Shown: one piece after another, positions 1-5,189 of the stretch
How the letters are laid out: each line of letters starts with the position of its first letter
Numbering within the stretch: the first letter of the stretch is position 1
NCBI GenBank assembly: GCA_022711695.1
Contig: JAKLEJ010000197.1
Location: forward strand, 1-6,736
Direction of reading: 5' to 3'
DNA: 6,736 bases
Source of the DNA: Verrucomicrobiota bacterium
GTDB taxonomy: Bacteria; Verrucomicrobiota; Verrucomicrobiia; Limisphaerales; JACRJZ01
Program-made: the position numbers and the translations under genes
Notes under the pieces: generated by a model
What the model was told of the DNA's origin: nothing
Database searches by the model: none
What the model saw: only the letters and a program-made list of their open reading frames with translations

Positions 1-436
1 CGGGCATTCGAAGCTTGCGATCGATCCGGTTGAAGCAGAGCTCGCGGTCGCAGCGCTCGAACGATAGCGGATGAGTGACCGGCGCCTCGCGGCCGTCCAG
101 ATACCATTCGTCCATGCCCCAGAAGTGCCCGGAGCGCGTGTCCAGGCCCAGCGCATTGACCAGGCGCGCGACCAGGGGCAGTTGCTCGGTGGGTCCGATC
201 GGGCCGCAGATGCCCACCGGGTTGTCGTCGGTGCTTTGCCTCCAGGCCTCCACGTACTCCAGGGCCTCGGCCAGGTAAAACTCTTCGATGGTGTCATAGA
301 GCACGACTTTGAATCCCGGTCGCGAGAGCCGTTCCAGGTCGCGGGCGGTGAGCCGGGCGGCGGCCTCGATGATTTCCGAGTCAAGCGTGGTGTAATCCCA
401 CCAGTCCGGGGCAATGGCGCTGAGTTTTCTGGGCAT
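1..436 (-). CDS. Glucosamine-6-phosphate isomerase/deaminase-like protein (partial, N-terminal part)
   Basis: The gene starts at ATG 436-434 and is open to the left edge, giving 145 residues with the C-terminus outside the window. The fold family is NagB/RpiA-like: a segment around residues 74-94 (VGICGPIGPTEQLPLVARLV) sits where NagB has its sugar-phosphate loop. It is followed by HFWGMDEWYL at 104-113, matching the NagB 'MDEY' strand whose Asp is the proton-shuttling base (here D109). The THPLSF segment at 121-126 resembles the 'HPxSY' that follows in NagB. Known NagB enzymes convert glucosamine-6-phosphate to fructose-6-phosphate and ammonia in the cytoplasm. The loop differs from the usual GxTP motif, so the exact substrate is uncertain. 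It lies 42 bp after a PIG-L deacetylase, suggesting co-transcription and a role in amino-sugar use. No clear Shine-Dalgarno precedes the ATG. Family-level confidence is good; true deaminase activity is inferred. Confidence 0.8.
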   Translation of the reverse strand, partial: MPRKLSAIAPDWWDYTTLDSEIIEAAARLTARDLERLSRPGFKVVLYDTIEEFYLAEALEYVEAWRQSTDDNPVGICGPIGPTEQLPLVARLVNALGLDTRSGHFWGMDEWYLDGREAPVTHPLSFERCDRELCFNRIDRKLRMP

Positions 437-478
437 AAAGATCTTGGGCGAGTTGGAGGTGTGAGGTCTATGAGGGTC

Positions 479-1282
479 TCAAGAGCCTTCCTCGAGCGAG
501 GCTTCGTAGCGGGCGTTTGCCAGGCAGTCGTCGCCCAGCGCCTCCCGCAGGGGGTCGGCGCCCTCCGGGCCGAATCCATAGTGCGCGTGCCGCCGCCACC
601 CCTCGGCGCGCCGGAAACGGCGCGACAGCCTCCCCAGTTCGCGCGCAAATCCGTCCATCGCCAGCAGATAGGCGTTCATCTTCTGCGAGGCATCCAGCCA
701 GTGCTGCTGGCTGCGGTGCGCCGCCAGGGCGGCTTCCTTGAGGCGCTGCACCGGGCTGGTGTTGACGAACAGCCCCGGGATCACCCGCCTGCGCAAGGGA
801 TCCCGCAACCCGTGCGGCATGGCGTGATACACCGCCAATTCCCCCGCGACCGGGGGGCGTCGCGGGGTGGTCTGAAAGTTGCGCATGCCCCGCACAAAGG
901 CGGCCGTGACCCCCAGGCGGCATGTGTTGGTGTGGTCTTCCATGTAATCCTGCGGCGAGGGCAGCAACAGGATCGCGGGATTGACCTCGCGCAGCACCGC
1001 CGCCAGTCGCCGCAGCGTCGCGCGCTCGTAATAAATCTCCAGGTCGTCCACCAGGCTTTCGTGGTAAACGGCGCCCAGGATCTTCGCCGCCGCCTGGCCT
1101 TCCCTGCGTCGGATGGCCCGCAAGGCTCGGACTCCGTGAACGGCGCTCCCGCAGGAGCCGCTGGCCAGGTTCAGGCAATGCGTTTCATAGCCCGCCCGCT
1201 TCAAGAGCAGCAGCGTGCCCGCCATCATGAATTCGATGTCATCGGGGTGCGCCCCGATGGCCATGGCTCTCCTGGCCGGCAT
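479..1282 (-). CDS. PIG-L (LmbE) family zinc-dependent deacetylase
   Basis: This 267-residue protein has the PIG-L/LmbE signature. AHPDD at residues 11-15 follows a short hydrophobic strand, and MEDHTNT (H117) further on supplies the third zinc ligand, so H12, D15 and H117 form the predicted metal site; D14 is the likely catalytic base. The family removes acetyl groups from N-acetylglucosamine-containing substrates (PIG-L, MshB, BshB) or related compounds. There is no signal peptide or membrane segment, so it is cytoplasmic. The frame is open upstream to 1522, but the start at 1282 is chosen because GGGAAGGAAGG lies 7 nt before it and the motif begins a few residues later, as usual in the family. 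A second in-frame ATG at 1264 would leave too little before the HPDD strand. The NagB-like gene follows after 42 bp. The pair could replace a NagA/NagB step, but the substrate is not determined. Confidence 0.88.
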   Translation of the reverse strand: MPARRAMAIGAHPDDIEFMMAGTLLLLKRAGYETHCLNLASGSCGSAVHGVRALRAIRRREGQAAAKILGAVYHESLVDDLEIYYERATLRRLAAVLREVNPAILLLPSPQDYMEDHTNTCRLGVTAAFVRGMRNFQTTPRRPPVAGELAVYHAMPHGLRDPLRRRVIPGLFVNTSPVQRLKEAALAAHRSQQHWLDASQKMNAYLLAMDGFARELGRLSRRFRRAEGWRRHAHYGFGPEGADPLREALGDDCLANARYEASLEEGS

Positions 1283-1470
1283 GCCTTCGCCTTCCTTCCC
1301 TCGAGGGGTCCCCCGGCGCCTGGCCCCAGGCCCAGAAGCCCGCCCCGGCCCGCCTGTTGTTCCTGCACCCATAGACGTGTCGCTTGCGCGATCCCGTTCT
1401 ACCGCGCCGGGCCTCGAATGGCCAGCCCCAAAGCGGCTTTTGCAGAGGAGCGGATGGGGAGGAATGCTGC
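1283..1470. other. 188-bp intergenic region between the HEAT-repeat and PIG-L genes
   Basis: Apart from the ribosome binding site at its left end, it holds only a short perfect inverted repeat, GCCTGG-CC-CCAGGC (1318-1331). No T-tract terminator and no convincing -35/-10 or -24/-12 pair was seen, so whether the PIG-L gene has its own promoter is unresolved. Confidence 0.5.
1290..1300 (-). promoter_or_regulatory. Shine-Dalgarno of the PIG-L gene
   Basis: On the minus strand GGGAAGGAAGG ends 7 nt before ATG 1282-1280. It is the reason for preferring this start over the upstream in-frame ATG at 1522. Confidence 0.6.
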
Positions 1471-2745
1471 CTAGCGACCCGACTCGGTCGTGCCTGGCAG
1501 TTGGGAGCGGTTCTGCTTCCACCAGGCCCGCCAGTCCGGGCGGTGTTGCTCATATTCCTTGAGGGCGCGCCTGGCGCCCTCATCGCCGAGCTTGGCCAGC
1601 GCCTGCAGGCCGCGCAGAAGTTGGATTTCGTCCAGGTCGTCCTGGCTGACCATTCGGACCAGGGCGGTCCGGGCGCGGGGATCGCCGAACTCGCCCAGCG
1701 CGCTGGCGGCGGCGACTCGCACGCTGGCTTCCGAGTCGCCGAGCGAGGCCAGCAGGAGATCGAACGCGGCTGGATTGCGCAGACGCCCCAAAGCGCCCGC
1801 GGCATTGATTCTGACGTTGGCGTATTCGTCTTTGAGAGCGGCGATGAGGGCTTCAGCGGCTTCCGGATCTTCCGCGCGTCTCAGCGCGCCGGCTGCCACC
1901 TCCCGGACAGCCCGATCCGGGTCGCGCAAGGCGGCGATTAGGGCGGTTGTGGCTCCAGGCTTGCGGAAACTCCCAAGGCCGCCTGCGGCCGCCGTCCGCA
2001 CGCGCGCATCCGGGTCGCGAACCGCCGTGAGCAATGGCTGCAGCCCTGCTTCGGCGCCCAGGCGCCCAAGGGCGGAAGCCGCCGCCGCCCGCAAAGGCGT
2101 CTCCCTTGCTCTCAAGGCGGCGGCCAGCGGAGCGACGGCCCGCTCGTCGCCCAGGGCCCCCAGGGCCAGCGCGGCATTGCCGCGCGCTTGCCAGGCCTCC
2201 GACTCGCGGCCCAATGCGGCGAGCAGCGCTTCCGTCGCCCGCGTGTCCTTCAGGCCGCCCAGCGCCCGGATGGCGTCCGCTCGTCTCCGCCAGTTTCCGT
2301 CGTGCAGCACCACAAGCAGCGCATCCGAACGCGTCCCGGTTCGCGCCAGCGTTTCCGCCGCCTCGCCCCCGAAGGTGCAGTCGTCCGTGCAGGCCTGGGT
2401 CAGCGGGCTGAGCGAGGAAACCCAGAGCAGGCCGCGTGGAAAGCGGTCCTCGCTGCCCAGCATCGCCACCAGGGCGGGCACGGCGGCCGCAGCCTCTCCT
2501 CGCATCCCCAGGTGGCGCAGTTTCATTACGGCGTCGGCTCGTTCGCCGGGGTTGGTGGAGCCGAGCCTTTGAAGCTGGGTTTGCGCCGGCGACAGTCCCG
2601 ACGGTTCGGCGGCGTTGCGGATGTCGATCGCGGGGCTCTCGCCGGCTTGCGCGGCGGCCGCGCGCAGCAGGACCGCGGTCAGGCCCGTCAGGAGAAAAGC
2701 CTGGGCTGGCAGGCGTCGGTTGCGAGTCGAGGTCGATGGTGTCAT
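1471..2745 (-). CDS. Secreted HEAT-repeat (PBS lyase-like) protein
   Basis: The 424-residue protein begins with a Sec-type signal peptide: basic n-region RNRR (8-11), hydrophobic stretch 16-31, and AQA-GES with probable cleavage after A34. From about residue 55 to 398 it is a run of two-helix repeats of about 31 residues with recurring AAxALG(x)LG and DPxxxVRxxAA cores, clearest at 150-175, 183-205, 213-235, 246-262, 276-292, 307-323 and 338-355. These are HEAT/PBS-lyase-like repeats, which form a curved solenoid for protein binding. A loop with two cysteines (C119, C123) interrupts the repeats. The C-terminus is Trp/Arg-rich (around DWRAWWKQNR, 404-413). No catalytic domain is visible. The ATG at 2745 is chosen for its signal peptide and an AAAGGGA box 5 nt upstream. 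An open frame back to 3210 would overlap the propeller gene and is not credible. Probably an exported scaffold; its partner is unknown. Confidence 0.85.
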   Translation of the reverse strand: MTPSTSTRNRRLPAQAFLLTGLTAVLLRAAAAQAGESPAIDIRNAAEPSGLSPAQTQLQRLGSTNPGERADAVMKLRHLGMRGEAAAAVPALVAMLGSEDRFPRGLLWVSSLSPLTQACTDDCTFGGEAAETLARTGTRSDALLVVLHDGNWRRRADAIRALGGLKDTRATEALLAALGRESEAWQARGNAALALGALGDERAVAPLAAALRARETPLRAAAASALGRLGAEAGLQPLLTAVRDPDARVRTAAAGGLGSFRKPGATTALIAALRDPDRAVREVAAGALRRAEDPEAAEALIAALKDEYANVRINAAGALGRLRNPAAFDLLLASLGDSEASVRVAAASALGEFGDPRARTALVRMVSQDDLDEIQLLRGLQALAKLGDEGARRALKEYEQHRPDWRAWWKQNRSQLPGTTESGR

Positions 2746-2876
2746 GGCATTCCCTTTCGTTCCGAGTCTGCCACGCCGCCGCCGGCCGTGGGTAAACGGA
2801 ATGTAAACTCTCGCGGTTTCCGCGCGCGGCGTCTCCCTTGGCCGCGCCTCCGATCCGCCCCAGGGTCGGCGCGGAC
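2746..2876. other. 131-bp intergenic region between the propeller and HEAT-repeat genes
   Basis: It contains a small perfect hairpin CGCGG-TTT-CCGCG (2812-2824) without a following T-tract, plus the HEAT gene ribosome binding site. No promoter could be assigned; read-through from the propeller gene is possible. Confidence 0.45.
2751..2757 (-). promoter_or_regulatory. Shine-Dalgarno of the HEAT-repeat gene
   Basis: AAAGGGA on the minus strand, 5 nt before ATG 2745-2743, supports this start. Another ATG at 2750-2748 is out of frame. Confidence 0.5.
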
Positions 2877-4415
2877 TCAGGGCGAAACCTGGCTGCCCGC
2901 GCTGGCCGCGATCAGTTCCTTCATGGTGGTCACGTAAAGGACGCCGTTGGCGGCCACCGGCGTCCCGCTGACGGGTGAGCCCAGGTTGAACTCGCTCAGC
3001 AACCGCTTCTCCCTGGAGGCGGCAAAGACAAGAACCTCGCCGTTGCGCGTCGCAAAATAGACCTTGCCGTCGGCCAGCAGCGGCGAAGCCCACACCTCGC
3101 CTTTGACGTCGTGGGTCCACAGGCCCGCGCCTGTCCTGGCATCCACGCAATGGAGCCGTCGCCCGGAATCCCCCACGAAAACCAGGCCGTCCGCGACAGC
3201 CGGGGTGCACATCGAGTGGCGCTCCAACGGGTAGGACCAGACCTCCCCGCTCCGGGTGATGTCACCGGACTTGGTGGCGTCGATGCACTTCAGCCAAGCC
3301 TGGTTCTTGCCCCACCAAAGGTCGCCTCCCACCGTCACGTACACCCGGTCGCCATGAAACACGGGCAGGCTCTTGATGTTGCTCGGGCTCTCTTTGCGGT
3401 TGCTGTTGAACCGATGTACGTTCTCCTTGGGGGCTGCGGGATCGCAATCGAACCACCACACTTTCCGCAGGGCCGCCGGGCCCGCGGTCCCGGCCTTGCC
3501 GTCGGCCGGGGGCAACGGCTCGAACGCGTACACCACGCCGTTGCCGCCGCAAAACAGGATCAGGTCGCGGCCGTTCGCCCGCGCCAGGGCAGGGGAGGAC
3601 CAGGTGCTGTGGAAGATCGACGGCCCGATGCGCTCCGTATCCGTCGCCGCCAGCCGGCCCGTGGCTTGGTCGAGCGCGATCAGGCTGGGCGCGTCCGGGG
3701 CGTGGATTTGCTTGTGCGAGTCATCCACCCCGTTCGAGGTGTTCACATAGACGTGGCCTCCGTGAAGCAGGATCGAGGCGTGGGCCGAGTCGTGCTGTCG
3801 CACGCCGCACTCCTTGACCATGTCGAACAGCCACAGAATATCGGCGTCGTCAGGCGAAAGCGGCCCCGGCTCCGTTCCCAGCGGTGTGCTGTGCCGGGCC
3901 TCGTCCAGGAAAGGCCCGTCATTGCCGTTGGCCATCCCGGCTGCGTCCAGGCACATCACTTCGCCCCGGTTGCTTACAATATAGACCCGGTTGCTCTCGA
4001 CGGTGGCCGTCGAGCAGATGCCCGCCCGCGGCCAGTCCCAGAAGATGCTGTTGGTGATCTTCGGAACCACCAGTTGCCAAAGATAAGCGCCCGTGCGCTC
4101 CTCCAGGCAAAGCAGCACTCCCCGGTCCCCCTTGTGCTTCGGGTTGCGCGGATTCTCGTTGTTGGTTCCGATGAAGATCCGCCCCCCCGCCACCACCGGG
4201 GTCGAATGGGTTTCCGTTCCCAGCCGCGCCCGCCAAAGAACGTTCCGGCCCTCGGCGGCCGAGAAGGAATCCGGCAGGCCCTTCTCGGCCGACACCATGT
4301 TGCGCGTCCAGCCCTGTCCCCACTGGGGTTGGTCGGCCGCCGGGAGGCCCATCGCCCCCAGCGCCAGCAACACTGCCCCGCCCAGCCAGGCTCCGTCTTT
4401 CGCTCGCATGATCAT
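2877..4415 (-). CDS. Secreted PQQ-like beta-propeller repeat protein
   Basis: The 512-residue protein starts with a signal peptide (MIMRAK, hydrophobic 9-24, cleavage near residues 26-27). The mature part shows propeller blades of the PQQ/WD40-like type. They combine 'xTPVVAGGRIFIGT' strands (71-84), 'LLCLEERTGAYLW' (101-113), 'ATVESNRVYIVS' (137-148), 'LIALDQATG' (245-253), 'SSPALARANGRDLILFCG' (273-290), 'CTPAVADGLVFVGD' (403-416), 'LHCVDARTGAGLW' (421-433), 'ASPLLADGKVYFAT' (443-456) and 'GTPVAANGVLYVTT' (484-497). This matches secreted outer-membrane-assembly-like or quinoprotein-like propellers, where D/E-xxTG-xxLW motifs close each blade. No cytochrome c motif is present and it is shorter than typical PQQ alcohol dehydrogenases, so enzymatic use of PQQ is not implied. 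ATG 4415 and ATG 4409 are both possible starts, and neither has a strong Shine-Dalgarno. An open frame to 4979 runs through the regulatory region and is rejected. The HEAT-repeat gene follows 131 bp downstream, perhaps co-transcribed. Confidence 0.85.
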   Translation of the reverse strand: MIMRAKDGAWLGGAVLLALGAMGLPAADQPQWGQGWTRNMVSAEKGLPDSFSAAEGRNVLWRARLGTETHSTPVVAGGRIFIGTNNENPRNPKHKGDRGVLLCLEERTGAYLWQLVVPKITNSIFWDWPRAGICSTATVESNRVYIVSNRGEVMCLDAAGMANGNDGPFLDEARHSTPLGTEPGPLSPDDADILWLFDMVKECGVRQHDSAHASILLHGGHVYVNTSNGVDDSHKQIHAPDAPSLIALDQATGRLAATDTERIGPSIFHSTWSSPALARANGRDLILFCGGNGVVYAFEPLPPADGKAGTAGPAALRKVWWFDCDPAAPKENVHRFNSNRKESPSNIKSLPVFHGDRVYVTVGGDLWWGKNQAWLKCIDATKSGDITRSGEVWSYPLERHSMCTPAVADGLVFVGDSGRRLHCVDARTGAGLWTHDVKGEVWASPLLADGKVYFATRNGEVLVFAASREKRLLSEFNLGSPVSGTPVAANGVLYVTTMKELIAASAGSQVSP

Positions 4416-4434
4416 TGGCGCTGACTTTCGGCTT

Positions 4435-4452
4435 TTGCGCTCCGAAGCGCAA
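4435..4452 (-). promoter_or_regulatory. Hairpin just upstream of the propeller gene start
   Basis: On the minus strand TTGCGCT-TCGG-AGCGCAA forms a 7-bp perfect stem with a 4-nt loop, ending 19 nt before ATG 4415. No Shine-Dalgarno is visible nearby, so the hairpin could affect start accessibility or mRNA stability. It might also be fortuitous in GC-rich DNA. Confidence 0.4.
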
Positions 4453-4467
4453 GCGGGGACATCGAAC

Positions 4468-4559
4468 GTGAATCCGCGCGTAACCTCACTGGGGCAAAGC
4501 GGCGACGGTCGATTCCCGACGCGCAGCCGGCTGACGGCGCGGGGGAGGCGCGGATTCAC
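4468..4559. repeat. 12-bp perfect inverted repeat with 68-bp loop
   Basis: GTGAATCCGCGC (4468-4479) is matched by its exact reverse complement GCGCGGATTCAC (4548-4559). The enclosed segment also has a small GTCG/CGAC stem (4508-4511 with 4517-4520). It lies 53-144 bp upstream of the propeller start, so it would be a structured part of that gene's leader if transcription starts further upstream. Alternatively it is a pair of inverted binding sites. Confidence 0.5.
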
Positions 4560-4604
4560 CTGCTTCGGCCTTCGGACGGAAACGCCCGCGCAGAGTTCCC
4601 AAAG

Positions 4605-4622
4605 TGTCGCAGCGGTGTGAAA
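4605..4622. promoter_or_regulatory. Degenerate third copy of the 18-bp inverted-repeat operator
   Basis: TGTCGC-AGCGGT-GTGAAA differs from the TGTCAC-N6-GTGACA design by one base in each arm. Its centre is 32 bp from the centre of the next copy, near three helical turns. On its own it would be too weak to call; its support comes from the two better copies beside it. Confidence 0.35.
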
Positions 4623-4636
4623 CCCGCGTCCGCGGC

Positions 4637-4654
4637 TGTCATGCGTTTGTGACA
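4637..4654. promoter_or_regulatory. 18-bp inverted-repeat operator, copy 2
   Basis: TGTCA-TGCGTTTG-TGACA is a perfect 5-bp inverted repeat with 8-nt spacing, extended by one C/G pair outside (4636 and 4655). The same arms and spacing recur at 4731-4748. The layout suits a dimeric helix-turn-helix regulator. It lies about 350 bp before the inferred sigma-54 start site and about 220 bp before the propeller gene ATG. Confidence 0.55.
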
Positions 4655-4730
4655 GGAGGCGTTCTGGCCTGATAGAAAGGGTCTTCCTGCGGGTCGAAGC
4701 CTCCGCGCCGCCCCGTTCAAGGCTCCAACC

Positions 4731-4748
4731 TGTCACGTCCCTGTGACA
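4731..4748. promoter_or_regulatory. 18-bp inverted-repeat operator, copy 3
   Basis: TGTCAC-GTCCCT-GTGACA is a perfect 6-bp inverted repeat with 6-nt spacing, the best copy of the three. The centre is 94 bp from copy 2, close to nine helical turns, and about 260 bp before the inferred hydrogenase transcription start. The 18-bp TGT...ACA outline resembles that of TyrR-type boxes (TGTAAA-N6-TTTACA), but the regulator cannot be named from the sequence. Confidence 0.55.
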
Positions 4749-4973
4749 ACCGGCCGCTCGGGTCCAGTTCGCCTCCCTGCGAGTCGATGAAAGCGCGCTT
4801 CGGGATGGCCGCGCTTCGCGGTCGCGGCCGCGCTCCCCAGGCAAACACGATCTTCTCACGTCAGGACGGCCTCTTGGCGCGATGGCCAGGCGAGCGGCAC
4901 TGCGCGCGGCGTGAGGGGGGAAGAGCCCCCGCGGGCTGGCTGGCGTTGCCGCGGAAAGACGCGTTCGGGATGT

Positions 4974-4989
4974 TGGCACGGCGTCTGCT
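4974..4989 (+). promoter_or_regulatory. Putative sigma-54 (-24/-12) promoter of the hydrogenase operon
   Basis: TTGGCACGGCGTCTGCT (4973-4989) matches the RpoN consensus YTGGCACG-N4-TTGCW with one difference (CTGCT for TTGCT). The invariant GG (4975-4976) and GC (4987-4988) are exactly 10 nt apart. Transcription would start near 5000, leaving a leader of about 190 nt before the small-subunit ATG. Several hydrogenase operons in other bacteria are known to be sigma-54 dependent with NtrC-family activators such as HoxA or HupR. No other match of this quality was seen in the region. Confidence 0.55.
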
Positions 4990-5090
4990 GAGGGCGATTA
5001 ACAGAACACCATGTGTGTGGACAAAAGAACAACAACGCCGCGCCCGGCTGCAACAGCGGGGCGGGGCTGGCCGTCGCCGACGAACCCGGA

Positions 5091-5150
5091 ACCTCGCTCG
5101 GGCGTGAACGGCTCCAATGCCGATGAATCGCGGCTCGACCTCGCTCGGGC
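5091..5150 (+). repeat. 13-bp direct repeat in the hydrogenase leader
   Basis: ACCTCGCTCGGGC occurs perfectly at 5091-5103 and again at 5138-5150, a 47-bp offset, inside the leader upstream of the hydrogenase start. The function is unknown. The two copies fall in different frames of the 60-codon ORF there, so it is not a peptide repeat. Confidence 0.5.
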
Positions 5151-5189
5151 CGTCGATTTCCCCATCACCTTCAGTCAACCATCGAAATC

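Larger units (their letters stand above)
4416..5189. other. 774-bp divergent regulatory region without a convincing protein gene
   Basis: This stretch separates the minus-strand propeller gene from the plus-strand hydrogenase genes. From left to right it contains a hairpin close to the propeller start, a 12-bp inverted repeat with a 68-bp loop, three 18-bp inverted repeats of the same design, a GC-rich hairpin (GGCCGCG 4807-4813 with CGCGGCC 4823-4829), a sigma-54-type promoter and a 190-bp hydrogenase leader with a 13-bp direct repeat. A 60-codon frame (5011-5193) lies in the leader and is treated as a finding only. Other open frames here have no recognisable protein features. Confidence 0.7.

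Noticed and set aside
71..1474. A 467-codon open frame on the plus strand
   Set aside because: It lies antisense to the PIG-L and NagB-like genes, has low-complexity Arg/Gly/Pro-rich composition and no recognisable domain. High GC makes such antisense frames common.
1475..1490. Hairpin at the end of the HEAT-repeat gene as a terminator
   Set aside because: A 5-bp CGACC/GGTCG stem lies within the last codons and lacks a T-tract.
2746..3210. N-terminal extension of the HEAT-repeat protein to 3210
   Set aside because: It would overlap the propeller gene by more than 300 bp and bury a clear signal peptide in the middle of the protein.
3111..4424. A 437-codon open frame on the plus strand
   Set aside because: It is antisense to the propeller gene, whose blade motifs are unmistakable; the antisense product shows no family features.
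4731..4748. CRP/FNR binding site
   Set aside because: CRP sites read TGTGA-N6-TCACA and FNR sites TTGAT-N4-ATCAA; the arms here are TGTCAC/GTGACA. NifA sites (TGT-N10-ACA) also have a different spacing.
4807..4829. GC-rich hairpin as an intrinsic terminator
   Set aside because: The 7-bp stem GGCCGCG/CGCGGCC has no following T-tract on either strand and no gene ends nearby.
4416..4979. N-terminal extension of the propeller protein to 4979
   Set aside because: The extra 188 residues have no domain character, run through the operator repeats and would place the signal peptide internally.
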